This document shows, one piece after another, positions 47,240 through 57,852 of a stretch of 64,000 nucleotides of DNA; positions within the stretch are counted from its first letter, which is position 1, and every line of letters starts with the position of its first letter. Position numbers and translations under genes: made by a program. The notes beneath the pieces are model-generated. The model ran no database searches. It was not told the DNA's origin and was given only the letters and a program-made list of their open reading frames with translations. Origin of the DNA: Zea mays (Eukaryota; Streptophyta; Magnoliopsida; Poales; Poaceae); NCBI RefSeq assembly GCF_902167145.1, contig NC_050096.1, positions 158,657,825 through 158,721,824 of the forward strand, given 5' to 3'.

Positions 47240-48090
47240 GGTGAAGCGGTTCAGATAGCCGATAGGCGAGTCTTAGTGCTCGAAATGAGGAAAAAACACG
47301 GCTCCGTGCTGAAAATACATACATGTTCAGGCCCCGACAGCCACAATGAACAAAACACCGGCACTCAAGGTGCCATTACAAACGGAACTCCGGTTCCACC
47401 TCCGCGGGTACGAACAACCCCCCACATTGGAGGGCCCGCGGGGCGATAAGACTCCAACGCGCCCAGCATGGAGGCCCAGGCCCACACGTCATGCAACCGG
47501 CGCGTCGGTTGCTACGTACGAGCAACTGCACCGCCCCTCGCGCCACTATCGCGCCTCCTCGACTGCGGAACCAGTACCGCGACTCGAGGCAACCCTGCGT
47601 ATGACCCAACAGTGCCAGCCAGGCGCATCGGTCACGGGCCAGTCAGCCGCGGGAGAAGGCGCGACGGTCGATGCGGCCAAAAATGGGCCGGCAGTAATGG
47701 CGGTGGCAGGCAGGCGGAAGCAGCGGTCACGTCGTCAGCCAAGCTCACGTCCCCTCATGGGACAGCGAGAGAACCCTCTCCCACGGCGTGAAGACGACGC
47801 GCCTGTGTTCCGTTCCTCGAACGGCTCACGCACGCGCAACGGCTGCCCCGCGAACCACTCGCCCCATCGCATTAACTCCGCGGCGGGACAGGCGGCACCT
47901 TTGGCAGGAGAAGCGGGCGGCGCTTCACCTCTGCCATAATGACCGCGTCAAAAAAGGTGCGCCACGTCATTCGATTTCGTATCCTTTTCCTTTTCCTCTT
48001 TCTCTCTCTTACAACAGGGACCGGGAAAGGGGGATACCCCGAAAGGGATCCTTCTCCGCGAAGGAAACGGGCCCCGAGCCCCCCTACTGA
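47240..48090 (+). other. Huck non-coding region
   Basis: Overlapping frames on both strands in GC-rich DNA, none with recognisable domains. I see no gene. Confidence 0.5.
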
Positions 48091-48092
48091 TC

Positions 48093-48290
48093 AGAGGTTC
48101 GAAGGCTGGCCCCTCGGAGGGGTTCAACAGCCGCCTCAGAGCGATCGGGCTCCGTGCCCACTACTGGTCAGAGGTTCGAAGGCCGGCCCCTCAGAAGGGT
48201 TCAACGGCCGCCTCAGGCCACTCAGGCTCCGCGCCCACTACTGATCAGGGGTTCATAGGCTGGCCCTCGAAGGGTTCATAGCCGCCTCAG
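48093..48290 (+). repeat. Three tandem repeats of about 78 bp
   Basis: Each copy starts TGATCAG or TGGTCAG AGGTTCGAAGG and carries GGTTCAACGGCCGCCTCAG. The third copy is slightly shortened. Confidence 0.85.
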
Positions 48291-49008
48291 ACGCAGAGCG
48301 AGGGATGACCCTGGGTACGTTCGATACATAACCAAGGCTCGGGCTACGCTCCCGAGGTACCCTAGGACATTTCCGAGACCAGCGGGAATGATCTTGTAAC
48401 GGAATCCCATCAGAGGGAGGCATCGAGCCCTCGGACCCCGTCAAAAGGGGACCGGGTCCGGCAGATCACCCGCAGGTACTTTTGGAGCGCGCCTCCGGGC
48501 CTCTAGCCGACCCCTAACAAATGGGGCACGGGCGTCCACTCGGATTACCCGTTAGCAGCTCACTGGAGACACCATGTTCGGCGCCCTCCGAGGGCAACAT
48601 GGCGCTTTCCCCCCTCCTCTTGCGGAAAGGCGACGCAGGGGCGTATGTAAAAAAGTCGAGTCTGTCCTTGACCGTCCTCTCGCCCTGTGCGGAGGCTCGG
48701 GGGCTGCTCTCGCAAACCCGGCTCCGGCCAAACCGTTGACAGCGTCAACATACCAGCCCGAGAACTTGGGACCCGACCGTGCACCCGGGCTACGGCCAGC
48801 TCGCATGAGGGAACAACCAGACCGGCCGAAGCATTGCGAAACGCATTAAGACCTCGAAGGAGTCAAACCACTCCTCCGAGGCCTCGGGGGCTACACCCGG
48901 CGGGTGCGCTCGCGCGCACCCACCGGAACAAAACGCAACCGAGAAAGGCCGGTCCCCTTGCAAAAAAGTGCGACAAAAGCCTCCAAGCGAGTATTAACAC
49001 TCCCTTCG

Positions 49009-49023
49009 AGGCTCGGGGGCTAC
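49009..49023 (+). other. Polypurine tract of Huck-like element
   Basis: GAGGCTCGGGGGCTAC immediately before TGTCGGGGACC, the start of the 3' LTR. Confidence 0.75.
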
Positions 49024-49048
49024 TGTCGGGGACCATAACTAGGGGTAC
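49024..49048 (+). repeat. First 25 bp of the Huck 3' LTR
   Basis: TGTCGGGGACCATAACTAGG and on, cut by the Zeon-like element after GGTAC. It continues at 56476. Confidence 0.92.
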
Positions 49049-49717
49049 TGTTGGTGACTTGTTCTCAAATGCTAAGAGTTAAGAACAAGGCAACATGAAA
49101 AGTGTTAAGTGTTAAAGTCCTTCGTCCTTCGAAGCATTATGTCCCTTCGGGAAATAATGAGTTTCGGACGAAGGTCGTAAGAGACATACCTTCGTAAATA
49201 TAATAGGTAATAACGAAAGACTCATATAAAGCATGAGATATAATATAAGCATCAACATGGAATCACTTCTATTTTATTAACATGGGAAAATAGAAATGAT
49301 TTCAAATTACAAATGTACCTTCGGTCCTGAGAGAAGGTAAAAAGTACAGGCGTGACGCAAAAGCAAATGTAAAGTCAGCGTGAACAGTACGGGAGTACTG
49401 TTCATCTATTTATAGACGCGGGACGCAGCCCACGTAAAATTACATCCATGTCCATTACATTTGTTAACGGTTTATGGAAATCTATTGAGGACCCCGAAGT
49501 CTTTTCATCTTAAGGTCGGTTCCCCCTTGTGCCATCGCGCCGAAGCTTCCCTGCGTACAGCTTCGGCTGCCCCCGACCTTCGTCTGGCTCAGCCTTCGTC
49601 CTGGTCGTGCTCCATATCCATAATTCTGAATCCGAAAATACCTATTCATATAATTCACTTGGAAAACATTGTCAAATCATGTTTTTGAGGACCTTCGGAG
49701 GACGAAGGCCCCCAACA
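49049..49717 (-). repeat. 3' LTR of the Zeon-like element (669 bp)
   Basis: On the minus strand it starts TGTTGGGGGCCTTCG and ends AAGTCACCAACA. The purine tract GCGAGGGGCTAC lies next to it at 49718-49729. Confidence 0.95.
49381..49415 (-). promoter_or_regulatory. LTR TATA box with adjacent 24-bp hairpin
   Basis: CTATAAATAG (minus strand, 49406-49415) is followed in the direction of transcription by the perfect hairpin TGAACAGTAC, 4-base loop, GTACTGTTCA (49381-49404). The same arrangement occurs in the other LTR near 56139-56173, where it would drive gag. Confidence 0.7.
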
Positions 49718-49870
49718 GTAGCCCCTCGCAATATTAATTTGTAAATAATAAATTCAGATTGCGATATGGACGAAGGCCTTGAGCCGAAGGTCCGAAAAAA
49801 CACCTTCCCTTTGCTAGAATAGCAACATTCACTGACAAGCGGGGCCTTTTAACTTTCAACGCCCTAGGCG

Positions 49871-49878
49871 TATAAATA
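49871..49878 (+). promoter_or_regulatory. TATA box of the opposite-strand gene
   Basis: TATAAATA, 154 bases inside the element and 153 bases before the ATG at 50024, on the strand opposite gag. Spacing suits a transcription start near 49903 and a 5' leader of about 120 bases. Confidence 0.7.
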
Positions 49879-50023
49879 AGAACACATCGTGAATTCATTT
49901 GGTACACACGCTTGCCTTTTGCTTCGGCCCACTAAAAATTTTTAGCTCTTGCTCATTGAGATTTGCTGGTCTTTTTGATTTCGAAGCTTCGGCCTCGGGA
50001 ACAAATTTTTAGCGTTTCCGAAG

Positions 50024-53000
50024 ATGTCTGAAGACAAGAAGATCCCTGCTGAGACGAAGCTGAGTCTCGAGGAGGAGAAGAATCTGGGGTTCCTGATAGC
50101 GATGGCAGAGACTAATACAGAGAAAATCACGAAGGAGATTCTCGAAGATTTGTCCGAAGATACTGATGACAGCGACAGCTATGATGTGGAAAGTGATGGG
50201 GAAGAGGCCGAAGATCGACCGTGGCGACCAAGTCACTCAGTTTTTGGGAAAACAACCATCAAGCAGAGTCACATTGATAATATGAGGGGGCGATACTTCC
50301 GAGACATATCTATTGTGAGAGCTGATGCCGGGGAAAAGACTTCTCCCACCCCTGAAGAAGATGAAGTTGTGATTTTCCGAAGCCTCCTCAAGGCTGGGCT
50401 TCGATTCCCCCTGAGCAATTTTGTTGTTGAGGTACTGAAAACATTCCAAATCTACCTTCATCAACTCACTCCCGAAGCTATTATAAGAATGGGGATTTTT
50501 GTCTGGGCTGTGAGAAGCCAAGGTTTGGAGCCAAACGCTAAAAGCTTCTGCAACATACACGAGTTATTGTACGAGACGAAGCCCTGGGGAAAGGAGCAAT
50601 ACCACAACAACTTTGGGTGCTACAGCTTCGGCGCCCGCTCCGGGTCAAGCTACCCTGTGCCAACCTTTCGGAAGAGGTGGCCCGGAGCCTGGATGTCTGA
50701 ATGGTTTTATGTGAAAAATGATCTAACAGCGCAAAATAATGTCAAAAGTATCATTATGTACCCAATTTGGCAACGCTTCGGGCTTCGAAGGCCGAAGGTT
50801 GAAATGGATGAGGCAGCCGAAGAATGCCAAAGAGCCTTCGGCGCAGTCTGCTCCTTCATTGGGTCAAGGGACTTGGTCCAGGAGCACATTGCCTTCAGGG
50901 TATGGCCACTTGCAGAAAAGTGGGAAATGCCGAAAGAAACCATCAAAGAGTCCGACGAAGGCGGACTAGTCAGATTAAAATACACATTCAAATATGCAGA
51001 TAAATTTATTGAACCTGATGATGACTGGCTGAAAAGCATTGAAACATTAAGTGATGAATTACTTGGGGCATTCTCGAAGGCTGAAAATACTGCACTATCA
51101 GCAGCCTTCGGAGGCCGAAAAAAGAAGAGACTGAACCGAGTGTTTGATGCAATCGGGTTCTTCTACCCTGATTATTGCTATCCCATTCGAAGGCATAAGA
51201 GAAAAAACACAATCTCTGCAAAAGAAGAAGCTGCAGCTGCTCCTGGCGAGCCAGAACTAAAAAGGAAAAAGATAAAGATTCTTACGCACCGGCCGCGTTA
51301 TATTGAACCAGCTTCGGTGCCGGAGTTTACCGGGAAAACTTCTTCAGCCACCGAAGCTGAAAAACTAATCGAGCCAGCCTTGTTGCCAGAGATCGCAGAA
51401 ACGGCCGAAATGCCACCAAAGATGGAATCAGAACACTCAAACATTTTGTTGCCAGAAACAAAAGAGAAAACCGAAGCGCCGCTCACAGAAAAAATTGAGG
51501 AGGTAAAAGAAGCAACTGAAGGCTTCAAAATATCAGAAGTTTTGAGTCCTACAGCAATCATTGGGACAGCAAAAAATGAAAAAGTGCCAGCTGCAACTCC
51601 GAAGAGAAAAAGAATGGCTAATGTGCTAGACGTATTGGAAACGATCAAATCTTCGAGCACACCTCCGAAGAAAGCTGCTGCTACTCCTGAAACAACAGCT
51701 GAAATCTCTGGTTCTACAGCTCCAGAGCAAGAGGTTTCAGCCGAAGCTGGACCCTCAGAGCCCGCAAAAACTTTGGAAAGTGAGACAGAGAAAATAACAA
51801 AGCCAACTATTGAAGAATCTAGTGTTGTTGCCCCCGAAGCATCCCCCAAGACTCGTGATTATATTTTTCGTCATGCTTCGGGGAAAAAATTATCAGAAAA
51901 AGAAGAACAAGAGGCCCAGCATTATGCCCAAAAACTGAAATATCCGAAGGGAGCATTAATATTTAATGGCAGTGGAGAAGAAGACTTCTTGTACTGTCTT
52001 CCCGACAACAAGGAAATTTCTGTCTGTCGGGAGATAAGCAGAAGCTTCGGATTCCCAACTTTAGAAGATGGACTTTCGGTGCTATCAAAAAACGATCTGG
52101 CTGACAGCCTAGCTTATAACAGTTTAAAGGTATGATAAATGAAATCCTTGTATTTTTCCGTTCATTTAAACCCTCTGACACACACGCATATTCCTTTTTG
52201 CAGGGCTTGATTCTTAGCAATGCTCTCAGAGCCCAGAAAGATACTGAAGACGAAGGGTGTACTATAGCCCTCAGCAACCTTCGTTCCGAAGTAATTGAAC
52301 TGAGGAACGAAGGTCTCGAAAAAGACAAAATATTATACTCATTGATAGATAAAATAAAGGAGGACGAAGCTGCTTTCAAAAGTCAGGCTGAAGCTCAGAA
52401 ACGCGAAATTGAAGACCTTCGGAAACAACTGGCCAGAGCCACAGAGGAACGTATACTTGAAGAAACAAAGCGTGAACTCAGCGATCAATGGGCAGATCAC
52501 CTAGAAGTGACTGTTGAAGAGCTTCGTTCATCCAAAAAGAGATGCTACAATAAATCTATAGACTGTGTTAAAAAATTAAAGGCTAGCTTCGCCAAGGTCG
52601 GCGCATTCTCAAGTGAAGAAAATTTTCTAAGGGGCAATCCCGAAAGTGTCATTGAATGGATTGACCACGAAGCTGAAGCCTTCGAAGAAATTTTAAATAG
52701 CCGAGGAGATATATGTGCCTTCTCTGGCGCCAGAGGGATTGCCACTATTTTAGAGAAGAAGGGCTGTGAACATGTGAAAATTTTAGCACAGTCCGAAGCC
52801 ACCTTGTCGACTGAAGATATAAAAGATCCTTCAGCCGAAGCTAGCGCGGCTGGGGGAAAATTCTTCACCGACATCTGGGACAACGGTGGCCGAGAAATGG
52901 CAAGAGAAATTATTCAGAGAAGTGAAAAGGGCATCCATGATGCTAGAGAAGTGGCTAAGGCTGCTGAAAAGAGCACGGAGCCCGAAGGTCAATTAGGTAC

Positions 53001-53223
53001 TAAATAATAGCTTCTACCGTGTTGTAATCTTTAGGCTTTTAAGATCTGTTTGCGATTTGTAATAGTAATGTAGTCGTGTCCTGCTTCAGATCCGACTAAA
53101 GCGCCTTCGGGCCCTCAGCCGAAGGGGGACGACGAAATTAAAAAGATGGCCGAAGATATTATGGACGAAGTCGTCAATCGGCTTCTGAATGAAGCTGCAG
53201 GAGTCGTTTTGAGAGAGGATTAA
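50024..53223 (+). CDS. Three-exon opposite-strand gene of the Zeon-like element, Transposase_28-like
   Basis: Predicted exons 50024-52129, 52204-52996 and 53090-53223 join in frame through two GT-AG introns (74 bp, donor GTATGA; 93 bp, donor GTACTA) to 1010 codons and a TAA. The acidic N-terminus (SEDTDDSDSYDVESDGEEAE) precedes a folded region (about residues 110-260: GLRFPLSNF, HQLTPEAIIRMGIFVW, WPGAWMSEWFYVK) like the plant 'putative gypsy type transposon' family. A long charged linker follows with basic patches (KKKRLNRVF, KRKKIKIL). Exon 2 encodes a coiled coil (IEDLRKQLARATEERILEE), and exon 3 an acidic tail. It has no catalytic signature that I can name. It has its own TATA box and converges on gag. 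Role unknown; a regulator or adaptor is conceivable. Confidence 0.8.
52130..52203 (+). other. Intron 1 of the opposite-strand gene
   Basis: GTATGATAAATG ... TTCCTTTTTGCAG, 74 bp, phase 0. Without splicing the frame would stop one codon into it (TGA at 52133). Confidence 0.8.
52997..53089 (+). other. Intron 2 of the opposite-strand gene
   Basis: GTACTAAATAATAG ... TCCTGCTTCAG, 93 bp, phase 1. It contains an in-frame TAA right after the donor; splicing adds 44 codons that stay open to TAA at 53221. Confidence 0.75.
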
Positions 53224-53465
53224 ACATTTTTGTAAAAAACTTCGGAAATGTAATGTAATGTAACATTTTTGTAACCCCGAATGTAATATATCTATTTTTG
53301 CTACTCAATTCTTTACGATGCATGAAACTTTACACACGTACCGTTTTTGAGTTTGGCGAAAAAAACACCTTCCCTTCTTTTCATGCTTCGTGAAGAATAT
53401 CCAAACTTCGTGAAAAAAATTCTCCGAAGCTATACTTCCGAAGATGAAGATTGATTCTCTTTTCG

Positions 53466-53590
53466 ACCATGATTTTCACTCTTTCAAATCATTCTTTCGA
53501 AAATCAATATTGTGTCCCCTTCTTGGGACCACGATTTTCACTCTTTCAAATCATACTTCCGAAGATCAATATCGTGTCCCCTTCTTCGGC
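53466..53590. repeat. Two tandem repeats of about 62 bp
   Basis: Each copy carries GATTTTCACTCTTTCAAATC and GTGTCCCCTTCTT. It lies between the 3' ends of the two convergent genes. Confidence 0.85.
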
Positions 53591-53726
53591 CATATGCAAC
53601 ATGATGTATGATGCTTATGCTATGCAAAATGATGTAATGATGTTATGCTACGTAGATGACATTTGTTCCGAAAGATACACACATATCCCCACACAATATT
53701 TTTGTATCAGCACTGATTCTTCGCTG

Positions 53727-53925
53727 TAAGCTCTGCATTCCCTTAGGAACGTCTTTGGAGCTTCTTCGCCTCTTACTTAGGCGGTATAAGCTCTGCATTC
53801 CCTTAGGAACGTCTTTGGAGCTTCTTCGCCTTTTACTTAGGCGGTATAAGCTCTGCATTCCCTTAGGAACGTCTTTGGAGCTTCTTCGCCTTTTACTTAG
53901 GCGGTATCAGCGTTGACTTTTCGCT
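53727..53925. repeat. Three tandem repeats of 60 bp plus a degenerate fourth
   Basis: TAAGCTCTGCATTCCC begins at 53728, 53788 and 53848, each followed by GAACGTCTTTGGAGCTTCTT and TACTTAGGCGGTAT; a partial copy starts near 53928. It lies between the two convergent genes. Confidence 0.93.
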
Positions 53926-54214
53926 GTATGCTCTGCATTCCTTTTGGAACGACTTTGGAGCAGAAAACTTACGCTGCGCTCCCTTCGGAACGACTTTTTG
54001 TGACTTCGTCAGACTTACTCTGCGTTTCTTAGAACGACTTTTCGTTGCTTCAAAGGATTTTTGATAGCCCGAAGGTCCTTTTTATTGTCGCAAACCTGTG
54101 AAGAAAACATATTTTTCTTGTAGGAATCAACGAAACTAATTACATGAAAACAATGTCCTTTATTACAGAGAATAAAACTGAATGAAAAGGATTGCTATTA
54201 AGGTAGGATATTTG

Positions 54215-55732
54215 TCAATAGATGTGCTTTGATTCTGGCACGGTGCTGTTGACCGTGCGAGCTTCGGACTGTTCTCTGAAGTCCCTTTGATGTGGAGCAT
54301 ATTGGCTCCCTTCTGGCTGCTGACCTTGTTGCAACGGAGGTGGAGGCGGAGGCTGTTGCCAGGAAGCTGAAGGCTGACTTGCCGAAGCAGCAGAGACTAC
54401 AGGATGATTGCCCACATATTCTGGGATGTAGGGCGAATGATACGAAGCTGTATGCATGACCTGCTTCGGCTGGGCTTGTTGTGCTGCTGCTTCAGCTATT
54501 TCCTTTTGCTTCTGTATAGTAACATGGCACATCCTGGTAGTATGGCCTTTGTTCTCACCACAGAATAAGCAAAAGATTCTTCTTGGTTGATCGCCAAATC
54601 TTCCTCCGAAGCCCCTGGCGCCTCTGCCTCTTGGAGCTGGTGGTCGGAAGGAGCTTTGCTGTTGCCCCGAAGCCTGTGAGGAGTACTGTGGCCTTTGCTG
54701 CTGGCTCCCTTTATCATCATTTTGATTGGAATTATGAATTGATCTGACATGCCTCGGATAGAGTCTTCCTCCGAAGCCCCTGGTCATCTCAGAAAATCTG
54801 AAGGCCTCCTCCCTTCTTTGGCGAAAATCATTGTCAGCTCGAATATATTCATCCATCTTCTGGAGCAGCTTCTCCAGCGTTTGAGGAGGCTTCCTGGCGA
54901 AGTACTGAGCTGACGGACCTGGCCGAAGCCCCTTGATCATGGCCTCAATGACAATTTCATTGGGCACCGTTGGTGCCTGTGCCCTCAAACGCAAAAACCT
55001 TCGGACATATGCCTGAAGGTATTCTTCGGGGTCCTGAGTGCACTGGAACAGAGCCTGAGCAGTGACCGGCTTCGTCTGAAATCCTTGAAAGCTGGTTAAC
55101 AACAAGTCCTTCAGCTTCTGCCATGAAGTGATCGTTCCTGGTCGAAGGGAGGAATACCAGGTTTGAGCAACACTTCTGACAGCCATAACGAAAGATTTGG
55201 CCATGACTGAAGCATTGCCACCGTACGAAGACACTGTTGCTTCGTAGCTCATCAAAAACTGCTTCGGATCAGAATGGCCATCAAATACGGGGAGCTGAGG
55301 CGGCTTGTAGGACGGAGGCCAAGGCGTAGCCTGCAACTCAGCGGACAAGGGAGAAGCATCATCAAAAACAAAATTCCCATGATGGAAATTGTCATACCAG
55401 TCATCTTCGTTGTGAAAGCCCTCCTGATGAAGGTCTTGATGCTGAGGCCTTCGGAGTTGCTCATCCTGAGCAAGATGACGAACTTCTTCAGAGGCTTCAT
55501 CTATCTGCCTCTGCAGTTCAGCTAGCCTGGCCATCTTCTCCTTCCTGCGTTGAACCTGTTGCTGAAGGATTTCCAGATTCTGAATTTCCTGATCTAGATC
55601 ATCCTCCGGATGTGTTGGACTGGTAGCCTTCCTCTTCTGGCTTCGTGCCTCTCTGAGAGAAAGGACATCTTGATTGGGGTCCAGCGGCTGCAGCGTGCCA
55701 GCCCCTGGTGCTGGAGCCTTCTTCGGCGGCAT
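54215..55732 (-). CDS. gag: Gag of the Zeon-like element, intact
   Basis: A 505-codon frame from ATG 55730-55732 (MPPKKAPAPGAG), about 60 bases after the primer site; the frame is open a little further upstream but without an ATG. It has a basic N-terminus, a coiled coil (IQNLEILQQQVQRRKEKMARL), the gag core (LPVFDGHSDPKQFLMSYEA, AQTWYSSLRPGTITSWQKLK, PEEYLQAYVRRFLRLR), a glycine/arginine-rich stretch and one knuckle CLFCGENKGHTTRMC (C-x2-C-x5-H-x4-C). A P/Q-rich tail ends at TGA 54215. No pol frame follows. It packages element RNA; reverse transcription and integration would have to come from a helper. Confidence 0.92.
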   Translation of the reverse strand: MPPKKAPAPGAGTLQPLDPNQDVLSLREARSQKRKATSPTHPEDDLDQEIQNLEILQQQVQRRKEKMARLAELQRQIDEASEEVRHLAQDEQLRRPQHQDLHQEGFHNEDDWYDNFHHGNFVFDDASPLSAELQATPWPPSYKPPQLPVFDGHSDPKQFLMSYEATVSSYGGNASVMAKSFVMAVRSVAQTWYSSLRPGTITSWQKLKDLLLTSFQGFQTKPVTAQALFQCTQDPEEYLQAYVRRFLRLRAQAPTVPNEIVIEAMIKGLRPGPSAQYFARKPPQTLEKLLQKMDEYIRADNDFRQRREEAFRFSEMTRGFGGRLYPRHVRSIHNSNQNDDKGSQQQRPQYSSQASGQQQSSFRPPAPRGRGARGFGGRFGDQPRRIFCLFCGENKGHTTRMCHVTIQKQKEIAEAAAQQAQPKQVMHTASYHSPYIPEYVGNHPVVSAASASQPSASWQQPPPPPPLQQGQQPEGSQYAPHQRDFREQSEARTVNSTVPESKHIY

Positions 55733-55806
55733 GACGAAGCTGATGCTTGCCGAAGGTGCCGAAAAACTCAAGAAGTGGAAGTGAGTTCACCGGAGGTAGG
55801 CGCCAA

Positions 55807-56475
55807 TGTTGGTGACTTGTTCTCAAATGCTAAGAGTTAAGAACAAGGCAACATGAAAAGTGTTAAGTGTTAAAGTCCTTCGTCCTTCGAAGCATTATGT
55901 CCCTTCGGGAAATAATGAGTTTCGGACGAAGGTCGTAAGAGACATACCTTCGTAAATATAATAGGTAATAACGAAAGACTCATATAAAGCATGAGATATA
56001 ATATAAGCATCAACATGGAATCACTTCTATTTTATTAACATGGGAAAATAGAAATGATTTCAAATTACAAATGTACCTTCGGTCCTGAGAGAAGGTAAAA
56101 AGTACAGGCGTGACGCAAAAGCAAATGTAAAGTCAGCGTGAACAGTACGGGAGTACTGTTCATCTATTTATAGACGCGGGACGCAGCCCACGTAAAATTA
56201 CATCCATGTCCATTACATTTGTTAACGGTTTATGGAAATCTATTGAGGACCCCGAAGTCTTTTCATCTTAAGGTCGGTTCCCCCTTGTGCCATCGCGCCG
56301 AAGCTTCCCTGCGTACAGCTTCGGCTGCCCCCGACCTTCGTCTGGCTCAGCCTTCGTCCTGGTCGTGCTCCATATCCATAATTCTGAATCCGAAAATACC
56401 TGTTCATATAATTCACTTGGAAAACATTGTCAAATCATGTTTTTGAGGACCTTCGGAGGACGAAGGCCCCCAACA
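55807..56475 (-). repeat. 5' LTR of the Zeon-like element (669 bp)
   Basis: Identical to 49049-49717 apart from one base found. It supplies the minus-strand promoter for gag. Confidence 0.95.
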
Positions 56476-57852
56476 GGTACCCTCAAGACTCCTAATCTCA
56501 GCTGGTAACCCCCATCAGCACAAAGCTGCAAAGGCCTGATGGGTGCGATTAAGTCAAGGATCGGTCCACTCAAGGGACACGATCTCGCCTCGCCCGAGCC
56601 CAGCCTCGGGCAAGGACAGCCGACCCCGGAGGATTTACGTCTCGCCCGAGGACCCCCTCCAGCAACGAACACACCTTTGGCTCGCCCGAGGCCCAGTCTT
56701 CGCCAAGAAGCAACCTTGGCCAAGTCGCCACACCGACCGACCGTATCGCAGGAGCATTTAATGCAAAGGTGGCCTGACACCTTATCCTGACGCGCGCCCT
56801 TCAGTCGACAGAGCCGAAGTGACCGTAGTCACTTCGCCGCTCCACTGATCGGCCTGACAAGAGGACAGCGCCGCGTGCGCCGCTCCGACTGCTGTGCCAC
56901 TCGACAGAGTGAGGCTGACAGCAGCCAAGTCCGGCCTCAGGCGCCATAGGAAAATCCGCTTCGCCCAACCCCATGGCTCGGACTCGGGCTCAGCCCCGGA
57001 AGACGACGAACTCCGCATCGCCCGACCCCAGGGCTCGGACTCGGGCTCAGCCCCGAAAGACGACGAACTCCGCATCGCCCGACCTCAGGGCTCGGACTCA
57101 GCCCTGGCCTCAGCCGACGGTCTCCAACTCGCCTGACCCAGGGGCTCGGAGGAGCCTCCACCTCGCCCAACCCAGGGCTCGGACCGACCACGTCACAGGG
57201 GGCACCATCATTACCCTACCCCAAGCTAACTCAGGCTACGGGGAACAAGACCGGCGTCCCATCTGGCTCGTCCCGGTAAACAAGTAATGATGGCGCCCTG
57301 CATGCTCTATGACGATGGTGGCTCTCAGCCCCCTTACGAAAGCAAGGAGACGTCAGCAAGGACTCGACAGCCCCGACAGCTGTCCTTCCGCCAGGCTCCA
57401 GCGCTCCTCCGACGGCCACGACACCACACGAACCGGGTGCCAAAACCTCTCTGGCTGCCACGATGGCATGTACTCAGGGCATTAGCTCTTCTTTGCTAGA
57501 CACATTAGCACACTGCTACACCCCCCATTGTACACCTGGATCCTCTCCTTACGCCTATAAAAGGAAGGTCCAGGGCCCTCTTACAGAGGGTTGGCCGCGC
57601 GGGGAAGGACGGGACGACGCTCGCGTAAGGCCTCTTGCTCCCTCCCGCGTGGACGCTTGTAACCCCCTACTGCAAGCGCACCCGACCTGGGCGCGGGACA
57701 AACACGAAGGCCGCGGGTTTCCCCTTTTACGCCTGTCTCCCTCCGGCTTTTCCCCCCTTCGCGCTCCGTCTCGCGCCGACCCATCTGGGCTGGGGCACGC
57801 GGCGACAATTTACTCGTCGGTCCAGGGACCCCCCGGGTTCGAAACGCCGACA
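56476..57852 (+). repeat. Main part of the Huck 3' LTR
   Basis: Starts with the second GGTAC target copy, continues CCTCAAGACTCCTAATC as in the 5' LTR, and ends AACGCCGACA. TATA-like CCTATAAAAGGA near 57555. Confidence 0.93.

Larger units (their letters stand above)
49049..56475 (-). mobile_element. Zeon/cinful-like gypsy element, very young, gag only plus an opposite-strand gene
   Basis: 7427 bp with a perfect target duplication GGTAC (49044-49048 and 56476-56480) and two 669-bp LTRs. I found a single difference between them (CCTATTC at 49640-49646, CCTGTTC at 56398-56404). On the minus strand the order is LTR, primer site (TTGGCGCCTACC, 55795-55806), gag, repeats, then an oppositely oriented multi-exon gene, polypurine tract, LTR. 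There is no protease, RT or integrase. This matches what I recall of Zeon-1 (about 7.3 kb, gag only), mobilised by autonomous cinful. Confidence 0.85.
38334..57852 (+). mobile_element. Huck-like Ty3/gypsy element, itself split by a Zeon-like element
   Basis: Perfect 5-bp target duplication ATCCT (38329-38333 and 57853-57857). LTRs begin TGTCGGGGACCATAA and end AACGCCGACA. Gag and pol on + are decayed, followed by a long repeat-rich non-coding 3' region (46056-49023). The LTR start and protein sequence are those I recall for maize Huck. The Zeon-like insert accounts for 49049-56475. Confidence 0.88.

Noticed and set aside
46621..48244. Several 100-200 codon frames in the Huck 3' region
   Set aside because: They overlap on both strands, contain the direct repeats and show no protein family features.
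53727..53930. 60-bp repeats as a CRISPR array
   Set aside because: The units are adjacent without unique spacers and the genome is a plant; this is a tandem repeat.
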